From SXRF01 sp964624555 (lineage in GTDB: Bacteria > Pseudomonadota > Alphaproteobacteria > Rickettsiales > SXRF01): a DNA stretch of 57,932 nucleotides. The translations under genes and the position numbers were made by a program. The stretch covers positions 1 through 57,932 of the forward strand of contig CAZUXB010000008.1 of NCBI GenBank assembly GCA_964624555.1, read 5' to 3'. The notes under the pieces are model-generated. The model worked only from the letters and a program-made list of their open reading frames with translations, had not been told where the DNA came from and did not search any database. Of this stretch, positions 16,752 to 26,572 are shown in pieces. The stretch's first letter is position 1; every line of letters begins with the position of its first letter.

Positions 16752-17516
16752 ATGGCACAGGAAATACGATTATACACTACGCAGGCGCTAAAACAGTCTG
16801 TACCAATAAATCTGGAGGCTGAGCAGTCGCATTACCTTGCCAATGTCATGCGCTGCAAAACTGGGGATTTCGTAAGTGTATTCAACGGTCATGACGGGCA
16901 ATGGAATGCTGAAATCACCGCTATTTCCAAAAAAAGCACCTCTATATTGCCTATAGCAAAAACCCGTGAACAAAGCTATTCGCCGGACCTGTGGCTGGTT
17001 TTCTCTGTTATCAGAAATAAAACTGAGCTGGTAGTGGAAAAGGCGGTGGAGCTAGGTGTATCAAAAATAATCCCCATCGTTACCATGCACTCCGTAGTAC
17101 GCTCCGTAAATATGCAGAAATTAACAGCCCACGCCATAGAAGCTGCTGAACAATGCGAAAGGCTGGATGTCCCTGCCCTTGAAACCCATAAAGATTTATC
17201 CTATCTGCTAGGAAGCTGGGACAAGGAACGTATATTGCTATACGGCGACGAAACCGGCTGCGGTGTTTCACTTACAAGAGTTTTAGATAATATGAAAAAA
17301 CAACCAGGAAACCATAAAGCCGCTGTTCTAATCGGCCCGGAAGGTGGCTTTTCCTCCGATGAGCTGTCCATGCTCCGCACCTGCGCATTTGCCAAACCGT
17401 TTGGTATGGGCGGACGCATCTTGCGGGCTGATACCGCTGCCACCGCCGCTCTGGCCTGCGTACAGGCACAGCTTGGCGATTGGGATATACAACCACATTT
17501 TATCAGACAAAACTAA
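16752..17516 (+). CDS. rsmE: 16S rRNA m3U1498 methyltransferase RsmE
   Basis: Methylates N3 of U1498 in 16S rRNA on the 30S subunit, using SAM. It is 254 aa. The PUA-like N-terminal domain includes HYLANVMRCKTGDFVSVFNG. The SPOUT (trefoil-knot) domain has KAVELGVSKIIPIVT, AAEQCERLDVPAL, the SAM-site motif IGPEGGFSSDE and the knot end GGRILRADTAATAALA. All hallmark motifs are intact. Its stop TAA shares a base with the ATG of gshA (TAATG at 17514-17518). Confidence 0.96.
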   Translation: MAQEIRLYTTQALKQSVPINLEAEQSHYLANVMRCKTGDFVSVFNGHDGQWNAEITAISKKSTSILPIAKTREQSYSPDLWLVFSVIRNKTELVVEKAVELGVSKIIPIVTMHSVVRSVNMQKLTAHAIEAAEQCERLDVPALETHKDLSYLLGSWDKERILLYGDETGCGVSLTRVLDNMKKQPGNHKAAVLIGPEGGFSSDELSMLRTCAFAKPFGMGGRILRADTAATAALACVQAQLGDWDIQPHFIRQN

Positions 17517-18745
17517 TGAGCAATATTCTATCCACCCTGAAAAAACTTTATGATGAGCGCGGCGATGAAGTGGAACGCTGGCTTGCAAATACCCGCAGGG
17601 AAGCACCGCCATTCTTTTATAGTTCTGTTGACTTGCGCCATAGTGGGCTGCGTCTTGCGCCAGTGGACACGAATTTATTTCCAGCCGGATTTAATAATTT
17701 ATCGCCGGCAGGCTGCGCGCGCGCCAGCAGCAACATAAAAAATTATTTATATGAAAATCATCCGCAGGCAAAACGTGTTCTGATAATCCCTGAAAACCAT
17801 ACGAGAAATTTGGCATATTTCGACAATCTTGCCACGTTATTGGCATTATTTAAAAAATCTGGCGTAGAAGCAGAAATTGGCAGCGTTGTTGCTAAGCCCG
17901 GTGAAGCCCTGGAATTTGTATCGGCATCCGCTGTTACCATAAAGCAATACGCACTGGTAAAAACCCACAATAAATTATCTCTGGAAAATGGCTTTACCCC
18001 TGACCTGATAGTGATGAATAATGATATGACTGCCGGTATACCGGATATCTTACATAATCTCGAACAACCAATTATACCACATACGGGTATGGGGTGGTTC
18101 CAACGCCGAAAAAGTATTCATTTTGCTGAATACAGAAAACTTGCTGAAGATTTTGCTGGAAAGTTTGGTTTGGATCCATGGTTGATTTGCGCGGAATCAC
18201 ATCAATGCGGTATGATCGATTTCAAAGATAAAAACTCCCTGGAATGCCTTGCCAGATCGATTGATAAGATACTTGCTTCCAGCCGCAAAAAACATACTGA
18301 ATACGGAATAGAACAAGCCCCCTATATTTATATAAAAGCTGATTCGGGAACTTACGGAATGGGCATAATGAACGTTAGTTCTGCTGATGAAGTGTTGGAG
18401 CTTAATAAAAAAGAGCGTAACAAGATGCAGGTTATAAAAGAAGGTACAATAGTAAGCGAGGTTATCATCCAGGAAGGAATCGCTACAATAGATAAGGTAG
18501 ATGGCGCACCGGCCGAACCAATGGTGTACATGATAGATGGTATACCGGTAGGTGGTATGTATAGGGTAAACAGCCAGCGCGATGCCATGAACAACCTGAA
18601 CGCTACCGGTATGCACTTTACCGGTATGTGCGATGAGAGCGAAGATGAATGCGGAAAATGGAAGAAAGTACAGAACTGCAATTTCCGTTCACACGGTATC
18701 ATAGCCTCAATTGCCGCACTCGCTGCCGGGCGTGAAAAATATTAG
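17516..18745 (+). CDS. gshA: Glutamate-cysteine ligase (Acidithiobacillus ferrooxidans-type GshA)
   Basis: Makes gamma-glutamylcysteine, the first step of glutathione synthesis, using ATP. It is 409 aa from the ATG at 17516, which overlaps the rsmE stop; the longer frame from 17480 lies inside rsmE. The sequence fits the family first defined in A. ferrooxidans, distinct from the E. coli and plant types: DTNLFPAGFNNLSPAGCARA near residue 60, VMNNDMTAGIPDIL, PHTGMGWFQRRKS and the ATP-site region YIYIKADSGTYGMGIMNV. gshB is not in the window. It is followed 5 bases later by bolA; BolA proteins work with glutathione-ligated monothiol glutaredoxins, which makes the neighbourhood sensible. Confidence 0.85.
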   Translation: MSNILSTLKKLYDERGDEVERWLANTRREAPPFFYSSVDLRHSGLRLAPVDTNLFPAGFNNLSPAGCARASSNIKNYLYENHPQAKRVLIIPENHTRNLAYFDNLATLLALFKKSGVEAEIGSVVAKPGEALEFVSASAVTIKQYALVKTHNKLSLENGFTPDLIVMNNDMTAGIPDILHNLEQPIIPHTGMGWFQRRKSIHFAEYRKLAEDFAGKFGLDPWLICAESHQCGMIDFKDKNSLECLARSIDKILASSRKKHTEYGIEQAPYIYIKADSGTYGMGIMNVSSADEVLELNKKERNKMQVIKEGTIVSEVIIQEGIATIDKVDGAPAEPMVYMIDGIPVGGMYRVNSQRDAMNNLNATGMHFTGMCDESEDECGKWKKVQNCNFRSHGIIASIAALAAGREKY

Positions 18746-18750
18746 CCTCT

Positions 18751-19038
18751 ATGATAATAAAAAAACAGATTGAAGAAAAATTACAGGAAGCCTTTACCCC
18801 TGTTTACCTTGAAATATTTGATGACAGCCACAAACATGCCGGACACGCAGGAGCACCACAAGGCAGCAGTGAAACCCATATAGGCATTATAATTGTTTCT
18901 AATCATTTCGCTGGTCTCGGACGACTTGAAAGATCACGCGCCGTACACAAAGCAATAGCCGAAGAAATAAAAAAGATCCACGCTATAACTATGCTGAAGA
19001 CAATCACACCCGAAGAATACAGGGCAACACAGAAGTGA
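18751..19038 (+). CDS. bolA: BolA-family protein
   Basis: A 95-aa BolA-fold protein, which partners with CGFS monothiol glutaredoxins in iron-sulfur cluster handling and may bind DNA. The conserved block is ETHIGIIIVSNHFAGLGRLE followed by RSRAVHKAIAEEI, preceded by the variable loop DDSHKHAGHAG, whose histidines could be cluster ligands. The length is typical. It ends the rsmE-gshA-bolA operon and converges on the gene at 19040 with only one base between the stop codons. Confidence 0.93.
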   Translation: MIIKKQIEEKLQEAFTPVYLEIFDDSHKHAGHAGAPQGSSETHIGIIIVSNHFAGLGRLERSRAVHKAIAEEIKKIHAITMLKTITPEEYRATQK

Positions 19039-19039
19039 A

Positions 19040-19390
19040 CTAAGCTTCTTCACTCTCAGGTATAGTCATATCCTCAGATTCATCCGCATCTTCAGCACTG
19101 CGTTTAGCTTTACGGGCTTCTGACTTTGGTTTCACCAATTTACCTTTTTCATTATCCCAGGTATACTGGTGGACAACCGTTTTGGTCCCAGTAGTAACGA
19201 TATCACCGTTAGCAAGCTGCAAAACATCAAATCCCTTCTGCAAGGCATCCTGAATAAGAGAAGAAGACTGGCGCAAATAACGTGGGTCAAGCATCATGTT
19301 AGCTGCCCCCACATCACTATCCAACGACTTCCTGGGAGCATTTATAGAGGATGCTGCAAGCTGCTTGGAACCAAGATTTAATCTTTTCAT
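19040..19390 (-). CDS. Uncharacterised 116-aa acidic-tailed protein
   Basis: I do not recognise this protein. It has a basic N-terminus (MKRLNLGSKQLAASS), a central region with DPRYLRQSSSLIQDALQKGF and LQLANGDIVTTGTKTVVHQY that looks folded, and a charged tail (KPKSEARKAKRSAEDADESE) that is probably disordered. There is no signal peptide or membrane segment. The gene is supported by good codon structure, an isolated position with its own 340-base upstream region, and the lack of any better frame on either strand. The TTGTKTVVHQYTWDNEKGK segment looks like a beta-hairpin. It may be a small lineage-restricted regulator, but that is a guess. Confidence 0.7.
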   Translation of the reverse strand: MKRLNLGSKQLAASSINAPRKSLDSDVGAANMMLDPRYLRQSSSLIQDALQKGFDVLQLANGDIVTTGTKTVVHQYTWDNEKGKLVKPKSEARKAKRSAEDADESEDMTIPESEEA

Positions 19391-19683
19391 GTCATAAACC
19401 CACTAAAAACTACTAAAAAAATTTTGCGATTTATACTTATTCTACATATCGTTAATCAGCAACAGTTATATACTATATGTAGAGATAATGCAAACAAGAT
19501 ATTACCTTATTTCAATAAATAATACATCACTGTATGTCAAGGCAAAATATTAACAGAAAATCGGCCCCAGTAACAATCGTATTAACCATACCTGCATATC
19601 AAAACAATTGAATTACATTAATATTCTTATTGCATCAATAACTTTACCAAAACACATACATCAATATAACCAAACATACTAGC
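19391..19683. other. Intergenic region, AT-rich, no gene seen
   Basis: About 290 bases without a credible coding frame. It should hold the promoter of the 116-aa gene. CTACATAT (19442-19449) and ATATGTAG (19475-19482) form an 8-base inverted repeat with a 25-base spacer, a possible operator or weak hairpin. Otherwise I see nothing recognisable. Confidence 0.5.
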
Positions 19684-19714
19684 CCCACTGCCAGAAAATA
19701 AATCTGACAGCGGG
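19684..19714 (-). terminator. Hairpin at the end of the flagellar operon
   Basis: Just after the flgE stop (19731): on the minus strand CCCGCTGTCAG, a 9-base loop, then CTGGCAGTGGG, an 11-base stem with two G-U pairs. No clean U run follows, so the transcript may end here with help or be stabilised. The position suits the end of the flagellin-to-flgE transcript. Confidence 0.55.
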
Positions 19715-19730
19715 AAGTAAATTAATAAAG

Positions 19731-22700
19731 CTATCTCAATATATCATTCAACTGACTGAGCAACTGGTCTGTTGTGGAAATAACTTTGGTATTCGCCTGA
19801 TACGCACGTTGGGCAACTATCATATCAGTCAACTGATCGGCAAGTTCCACGTTAGATTGTTCCAGCGAGGACGATGCGATTTTTCCTACACCGCTGCTTC
19901 CCGATTGACGTAGGTTCACTTCCCCAGACTCCGAGGATTGCAAAAATACGTTACCCGATGAAGTCTGCAATTGGTTAGGGTTGGCAAAATCAGCCAGCGG
20001 TATCTTGAATAAGTTTTGCGTTTGTCCGTTGCTGTAACTGGCAACCACAAAACCTTCTTCAGTAATAGCCACACTGGTCAAGTCACCCACCGGCGCACCG
20101 TTCTGGTTAACAAAGTTCACCTTATAGGCACTGTTAAACTGGCTAAGACCATCAGTTTTACCAATTGCTGATGCGTTAGGCGTTCCAAATGGTGAACCCG
20201 CTGTTCCCCAATCGAAAGTAATATTACTGGACACCGCACCGTTATTCCAGGTTATATCAACCGGGTTGGCGAGAGCACTGTCAATACTCTGCAAACTACC
20301 ATCACCGTTAAAAGTTATTGCACCAGTAACGATCTGGCCATTTGGCAAAGCAGTTGTCACTTCACTTGCTGTAGCTGCATAAACCTCCACTGCCCATGTA
20401 TTAACATCGGTTTTAATAAAACTCATGCTTAAATCATGACCAGTACCCAATGAATCATACACTCGTATAGGACGGCTGAACTGTGCAGTTATAGTTCCGG
20501 ACGCTATATTTTTAGTTGGATCACCCGGATCATAAGCTGGCCCTAAAGCACCCGTAGTCTGGGCAGTATAGGAAGCACCGTTCAACGAATCAACTAAACC
20601 CAGTTCTGCAACAAGGCTACCATAGTTCTGTGGCTGAACCATTGAAATACCGGTTGGACCAGTTGTTGTTCCCGCCGTTGCCGTAGAACCACTCTTGGCA
20701 GTAATCGTGAATGTTGTCGTGTTGATAACTGTGATAGAGAATTTACCTGATAAATCCGCAGCCGGAATACCATCATACGGCCCGCCAGCAAGTGTTCCCA
20801 TATCCACCACGTCACCTGTCACATATGATGGAGAAGGAGCCGAAGGAAGCGTGACAGTTACTACGCCACTGCCAGAAGTCGTAGTAAACGGAGTCGCACC
20901 AAGAGTTACGTTAGATATAGCCGGTAAATCTGAGAACGTTATCGTATCAAGCGGATTATTTACGTTAATCTTCACGTCCGCTGATGATAACGCACTGTCC
21001 ACAGTAGCAGTCAGGCCAGATGAATTGTTAACCAAACTTGCTAAACCATCAAGAGAAGAAAAACGATCCGAGCCGCTGGTAATATTCGACAGACCAAGTT
21101 CACGTACCCAGTCAATCCCCCACTGTACTGGCGGGCCGGCAGTACCAACACTTGAACCATTGGCAAAAGTTATGGCTGCGTTGGCATCAGTTGCCCCAAC
21201 ATAAAGCCTGCCGCTGGAAACACGCGCTGAAAGTCCGGTAACCGCATTTATGGCCTCAGCCAGGTTATTTAAAGTATTGAACTGGCCAAGCTGGGCATTA
21301 GGAGATGCCGAAGTATAGGTAAATGATACCGTGCCTGTTGCCGTAGTTGTAATGGTGAATTTAAGTGCCGATGTGCTGAAGGAACTGGTGCCTGCATCAG
21401 CGAGGAACCTGGTGGTGGTATTATTCGCATCCATAATAGTTCCACCAAAAAGCCTGGTAGTAGCCGATACGCTACCTGCACCTCCAGCAGTTGTAGAGGT
21501 AGCCGTTGACGCTACAGTAATGGTATAGTGGTCATCATCAATAACATTCACAAGGAAAGTACCATTAAAATCATTGGCCGGAATGCCACCAATAGCAGCC
21601 GTATTCCCAGTTAAAGTCACTACTTCATTATCTACCAGCCCATGCCCAACCTGCCGCACGGTAACCACATTGCTGGTGTTAGTGGTTGAAAAAGGAGAAG
21701 GCGTATTTGTTTCCGCACCAGCAGAAGTATCGGTAACACCAAAACCTTTTGTAGCGGTAGTAGTGGTAAATGTGTAATGGGTGGAATCAACTACGGTTAT
21801 AACATGCGCAGTATTTATCTCTGATAAAGGAACGCCATCAACCGTTGCCGGAGAACCGCTGCCAGCAACACCGGCAAGAGTTACAGTATCTCCCGTAGTA
21901 AAACCATGTGCACTAGGAGTAGTAACTGTTATTGTATGCCCTATCGTTGTATGCGACTGACGGGCTGTAGCAGTAACAGCAGTAGCATTACCACCCCCTG
22001 ATACTGTCGCGCCGGCAGTTGTAGCAACCTGGATGCTGTAATGATCGGCATCTATATTGGTTATAGTAAAATTACCAACCAGATCACTGGATGGAATTCC
22101 AGATATTGCGTCAGTATTCCCAGCCAGAGTTACTATATCGCCAGTTGTAAGGCCGTGCCCAACACTCCTTACTACAACTGTAGTGCTACTTGCTGTGCTG
22201 GTAAACGGCAGAGGCTCTTCAGTGGCAGCCGCAGGGCTATCCGTAACTGTTGTACCTCCAGTAGCTGTTGTTGTTGCAATGGTGTAAGAATTGGGACCGG
22301 TTACAGTCACAACATGCTTACCGTTAATTTCAGCAACAGGTACCCCATCAACAAACCCGACAACCGCCTGCCCTACCACACCGGCAATTTCAACTGTGTC
22401 GCCTGTTACCAAGCCATGTGCACCAGTTGTGTGGATTTCAACATAATTCTGGGCAGAACCAGTAGTTGTAACACTGCTTACAGCATCCAGTTAATGTCAC
22501 TGGTGCATTAATAGTAGGAACCGGGGTTGACACGCTGGTTACAGTAGCCGCTGCTGGGATAAGTGAGTTAGGTGATGATATAACTGCGCGGCCACTATCC
22601 CCAACCGAGGAGGCATTGGTAACATCACGGCCAAAGGTAAAACCACTATAACGGTAAGTATAGCTAAGCCCCTGACCGGTGGATACAGTAATACGGTCAC

Positions 22701-23370
22701 CACGGGTAAGGGAGTTCACACCACCAAACACTAGAATATCCTTAGAAGCAACACCGGAATTTTGTGTATGGAACGGATCCGGTTTTGCAGTACCAGAAGC
22801 ACCTGGATATGCCGTCTGACCAGAGTTAAGGTTAGCACCGATTTCAACCTTGGAAGTAGAAGCCGCAACACCAGTCAGGTTGGTAACGTTCACTGTTGTC
22901 AAGCTACTAAGGTTGGCACTGGAGTTAGTATTTAAGTTTCCGGTTTCACCTGGCAAACGTCCTTCACGATCAAGAGGCCATGCTTGCAGGAAGAACCCAG
23001 CGGCATTACGGAAGTTACCTGTTGAGTCCTGAGTAAATGAACCAGCGCGGGTATAATATACCTGCCCGGTACCATCATTCTTCTGGTTAACTACAAAGAA
23101 ACCATCCCCAGAAACCGCGATGTCAGTTGCAGAATCGGTTGACTGCAATAGACCTTGCTTGCTTACCAACTGCTGGCTGGCACCAAGTACACCACCCGGT
23201 GAGAAATCCGATACGTTGGCCGAAGAGGTAACCAGACTTTCAAAGCCTGCGCGGTTAGCTTTATAGCCTACCGTATTTACGTTAGAGATATTGTCAGAAA
23301 TGATACCAATCTTGTTACTCTGACCTTTAAGGCCAGATACACCAGAATATAATGCACCATACAAACTCAT
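19731..23370 (-). CDS. flgE: Flagellar hook protein FlgE, enlarged, split by a frameshift
   Basis: Subunit of the flagellar hook. The N-terminal frame (23370 to 22438) begins MSLYGALYSGVSGLKGQSNK with NISNVNTVGYKANRAGF, the axial-protein signature, then TDIAVSGDGFFVV. The C-terminal frame (to 19731) has SFIKTDVNTWAVEVYAA, the SSGSGVGKIASSSLEQSNVE type ending and LTDMIVAQRAYQANTKVIST. The frames meet at about 22480-22495: one extra base after PVTL would join it to LDAVSSVTTTGSAQNYV. Joined length is about 1,210 aa, against roughly 400 for a typical FlgE. Most of the excess is repeat units at 21450-22490. The frameshift may be a sequencing or repeat-assembly error, or a real mutation. It is the last gene of the leftward flagellar cluster. 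Confidence 0.9.
21450..22490 (-). repeat. Alternating repeat units inside flgE
   Basis: Four units alternate in two types: AHGLVTGDTVEIAG, GHGLTTGDIVTLAG, AHGFTTGDTVTLAG, GHGLVDNEVVTLTG, each followed by VDGVP..EIN..HVVTV..YTI or GIP..D..G.F.I..ID.DHY.I. Like types are 167-170 residues apart, giving a two-unit period of about 500 bases. A fifth, diverged unit (YVTGDVVDMGTLAGG, GIPAADLSGKFSI) lies near 20650-20850. The pattern resembles beta-rich modules seen in phage tail and adhesin-like proteins. Confidence 0.8.
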
Positions 23371-23423
23371 AAAAAATCCCCATCCTTAACCAAAGTTACT
23401 AAAAATTTTCTTTATAAAACTAT

Positions 23424-24155
23424 TTAACTACCAGAAGCCTGCGTATTAGTTCCGGTTGATGCATTGCCTGCAAGTGGCTGCCTGACCGAATTAACCTTAT
23501 CCAACCCTACCGCAACATCCCCTAACATCAAATTTGTCTTCCCATTACTTGTATCTACCGAAGTAACAATACCAACCGTAGAAGTTGTAACCACGATATC
23601 GCCCCCTGCTGAATCCTTAGCTTTTACCTTAAGCGTATAAGTACCATCAGCTAACTGTTTACCGGTGCCATCCTTCCCATCCCACAATACTTCATTACGT
23701 CCTGCAACTTTCGTGCCACTGGCTGATAACACAATTTTTCCGCTGGAATCCAATATCTGCACATCAGCGGTCTGGGCATCTTTTTCCAGATTGTAAACAA
23801 AACTTGCCTGCCCATTTAACAGCACACCCTTATCGCCGGCAGTTTCCACCTGCTTGCCAATATAATTAACTACACTGTTCAACGTGGTAGTATTAAACAG
23901 CGTTATGAGCTTCTGTAAGTTCTGGTTAGTATTTATTTGCTGTTCCACCTGCGAAAGCGTTGCGATCTGCTGGGTGAGCTGGTTGGTATCTGTAGGCGCA
24001 GTGGGATCCTGATTTTGCAACTGAGTGGTGAGCAGATGCAGAAAATCCTGATAGTTAGTCTGTGCCTTGGCAGAAGCTGCATCAGTAGCGCTGCTGTTCT
24101 TGCTGGTTACTTTATTGATGTTATCAACTACGCTGGTTGTGCTGTTAATGGTCAT
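23424..24155 (-). CDS. flgD: Flagellar hook-assembly (capping) protein FlgD
   Basis: Caps the growing hook and helps FlgE polymerise. It is 243 aa, with the family's N-terminal signature YQDFLHLLTTQLQNQDPTAP followed by TDTNQLTQQIATLSQVEQQ (about 33-75). The FlgD Ig-like/tudor region follows (VLWDGKDGTGKQLADGTYTL). The C-terminal tail is Asn/Gly/Ser-rich. It sits between fliK and flgE in the usual hook-gene order, ten bases after fliK, and would be needed to assemble the enlarged hook. Confidence 0.95.
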   Translation of the reverse strand: MTINSTTSVVDNINKVTSKNSSATDAASAKAQTNYQDFLHLLTTQLQNQDPTAPTDTNQLTQQIATLSQVEQQINTNQNLQKLITLFNTTTLNSVVNYIGKQVETAGDKGVLLNGQASFVYNLEKDAQTADVQILDSSGKIVLSASGTKVAGRNEVLWDGKDGTGKQLADGTYTLKVKAKDSAGGDIVVTTSTVGIVTSVDTSNGKTNLMLGDVAVGLDKVNSVRQPLAGNASTGTNTQASGS

Positions 24156-24165
24156 AATAACTCTC

Positions 24166-25992
24166 CTATATTTTTATATTCAAACCATCCGGTAGGTTAA
24201 TAACATAACTGCGGGTGACAGAAGCCACCGCCGCCATATTAACTTCATCAGGCTGCAATTCGTCTGGCTGCGATTTCTTGTACTGGCTGGCAGCCTGTGA
24301 CTGGTTCTGTCCCTGCCCTTGCTGTTCACCACCGCGCAAATTGAAATTAAGGCTGCCAGAATCAGCTTTAAGGCCGGCATCAGCAAGAGCTTTCTGTAAA
24401 CCCTGTGAATCACGCTGCAACATATCAAGGGTTTGTTTGTTATCGGCGGTAATAGTCACGCCTGTCTTGCCTTTAGAGTCAACATCAAGAGTAATATCCA
24501 GCTTCCCCAAATCTTCCGGATGTAATTGGATAGTTATCTTGCTATTGCCATTTCCTACTGCCGTTTTTATCTGGAACGCTACCTGTTCAGTAACTGGTGT
24601 TGCTACAGTTCGGTTAAGCAAACTGGAAAACTGAGCTCCCCCTGCACTATCCGCAGATTTTACTCCCAGCTGGTTAATACTACCAATAGCAAACTGTGCC
24701 CCGGAATTACTACCCTGGCCTGAACTGTTACCACTGCTAGTATCGGCCTCTGTTCCTGAGGCTGCCTGAACAGTTACTGCAGCTGGAAGCAAAGTCTGGC
24801 TATCCTGCAACTGTGGCTGCGGGTTATTAACCTGTTCTGCCGCAGCTGCTGCTACCACAGTTGTAAACACAAATGCTTCAGACCTGACACCTTCCCGCTG
24901 GGAGTGCTGTAAGATATTATTTGCCTGATCGCTAACCGTTGGTTGTTGCCCCAACTGCGCCGTTATAACTTCAGCCGCTTTCGACACCAAGGCAGCACTT
25001 TTGTCTCTAAATTTCTGCAAAGTATCGCTGATGAGCTTTACGTCATTATCAAGTAATGATTTCAGGTCAGAAACCGTCTGCTGCTGATCACCGGAAACAT
25101 CCTGCGTATTCGTTGTTTGGGTTATTTGTGCAAGCAAAGAATCCTGGCCATCCGCCTGCACACCCTGCGGAAACAAATTTTTAAGAGCATCCAGATCGGT
25201 TTTAAGAGCTGTATTTATGTCAGAAAGAGCTGCTAGCTGCGCATCGCTAAGAGGAGAATTTTGAGTTATCGCTGCCTGCAGAATATCTTTTAGCTTGGAT
25301 AAGACATCTTTCAGATCAGCAAATACAACAAGCGGATCTGCTACCTTCTGCCCATCTCCAGACAGCGAAGAAACAGTACCGTTACCATTGTTGCCTACCT
25401 GATCCTGTGAACCATTTGCTACCGTAATATTCGCAGCTCCGGCAAGTAACTGGGAAATTATTTCCAATAGGCTGGACAAATTATCAACATGTGCGGAATT
25501 TTCTACCTTTGTATCATCTTCACCAACGACATCGCCAATTTTATCACTACTATTGTTATTGTTATCAGCAGATGGAGCCGACCTGTTTATATTACCCTGG
25601 CTGTTCACCGGGGAACGAGCTGTTAAATGCTCAGACTGAGTGAAAGAATCATCCTGGCTTTTATTGCCCTGATCTTGTGCAACTACCCTTTTGTCAGCAT
25701 CTCTATCATCAACCTGTCCTCCGGCCTGCTTATTATCACGGCGCACCGGATCACGAAAAATAACCGGCGCATCAACTACTGTCGCCACCGGATCTTTTGC
25801 ATCATCCTTTTTGTTGGAAATATCTGCCGGGCTGTTGGAATCACTGATATTTCCAACCACATCAAGCAATGAAGAAAACTGGTCTGTACCTGATTTTTTT
25901 CCCAAAGCATCAGTTGCCTTACCTGAAACATCGGCCTGATTACCGTTCAGTAGGCCACTCAGTACCGCTGCAGAAAATTGTAAAGCTGGCAT
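24166..25992 (-). CDS. fliK: Flagellar hook-length control protein FliK
   Basis: Secreted ruler that sets hook length and switches export to filament proteins. It is 608 aa, long for the family (E. coli about 375), mostly a low-complexity Ser/Asp/Gln/Asn-rich ruler region. The conserved C-terminal domain is clear: KITIQLHPEDLGKLDITLDV, then TLDMLQRDSQGLQKALADAG and SLNFNLRGGEQQGQGQ. A longer ruler may mean a longer hook, in keeping with the unusual FlgE (inference). It is followed at once by flgD, and fliS precedes it by 80 bases. Confidence 0.93.
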   Translation of the reverse strand: MPALQFSAAVLSGLLNGNQADVSGKATDALGKKSGTDQFSSLLDVVGNISDSNSPADISNKKDDAKDPVATVVDAPVIFRDPVRRDNKQAGGQVDDRDADKRVVAQDQGNKSQDDSFTQSEHLTARSPVNSQGNINRSAPSADNNNNSSDKIGDVVGEDDTKVENSAHVDNLSSLLEIISQLLAGAANITVANGSQDQVGNNGNGTVSSLSGDGQKVADPLVVFADLKDVLSKLKDILQAAITQNSPLSDAQLAALSDINTALKTDLDALKNLFPQGVQADGQDSLLAQITQTTNTQDVSGDQQQTVSDLKSLLDNDVKLISDTLQKFRDKSAALVSKAAEVITAQLGQQPTVSDQANNILQHSQREGVRSEAFVFTTVVAAAAAEQVNNPQPQLQDSQTLLPAAVTVQAASGTEADTSSGNSSGQGSNSGAQFAIGSINQLGVKSADSAGGAQFSSLLNRTVATPVTEQVAFQIKTAVGNGNSKITIQLHPEDLGKLDITLDVDSKGKTGVTITADNKQTLDMLQRDSQGLQKALADAGLKADSGSLNFNLRGGEQQGQGQNQSQAASQYKKSQPDELQPDEVNMAAVASVTRSYVINLPDGLNIKI

Positions 25993-26072
25993 ATCACCCC
26001 ACCTAACCTTTAGTTTTTATAAAAACCTTATAATAACTAAGTAGTAAGCAAGTAGCGTGCCAAATTATAAAC

Positions 26073-26564
26073 TTATGCTGAAAGTGTTATACTGTCCGGG
26101 GAATGTGGTATGCCTGCAGGAATATCAGAATCTTGGTTAACAGGAAAATCCGATACTTTTCCACCATCAGCCTTTGCAGCCAAAGCATCCTTATCAATAT
26201 CATTCCATGCATCCCGCATCTGTTTCAGGTCTGCTATAACCGACTCACAATCCTGCGTACTGTTGGTGCGGTGAATGGCAAAAATCCGGGCATCAATAGA
26301 TGAATAGTAACTATAGAGGACCCTGGCTATTTCACCGCCATTATCAAAATCAAGGCAAGCCTGCAACCCTCCAACCAATTCAGAAGATTTTATAAGCAAA
26401 TTATAACGGTCTTCAATCCTCTTTTCCGTTATAGCTTCCTTCGCCTGCTGAACCAAACGTATAATTCCATCATAAAGCAAAACAATCTGACGCACTGGAG
26501 CAACGGTCTGGGTAGCAGAGGCATAGGCCTGATATTTATGTTTTTCAACCATTTTTATATTCAA
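26073..26564 (-). CDS. fliS: Flagellin export chaperone FliS
   Basis: Cytosolic four-helix chaperone that binds the C-terminus of flagellin and keeps it unpolymerised until export. It is 163 aa. The family block KYQAYASATQTVAPVRQIVL is followed by LYDGIIRLVQQAKEAITEKR and later by LDFDNGGEIARVLYSYYSSI. The C-terminal 40 residues (from ALAAKADGG) extend past the usual length of about 130. It lies 8 bases after fliD. Its client here would be the giant flagellin upstream. Confidence 0.93.
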   Translation of the reverse strand: MNIKMVEKHKYQAYASATQTVAPVRQIVLLYDGIIRLVQQAKEAITEKRIEDRYNLLIKSSELVGGLQACLDFDNGGEIARVLYSYYSSIDARIFAIHRTNSTQDCESVIADLKQMRDAWNDIDKDALAAKADGGKVSDFPVNQDSDIPAGIPHSPDSITLSA

Positions 26565-26572
26565 TTTAAGGT

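Noticed and set aside
17480..17515. Upstream start for gshA
   Set aside because: The extra 12 residues lie within the rsmE coding sequence; the ATG at 17516 overlaps the rsmE stop and begins the family sequence.
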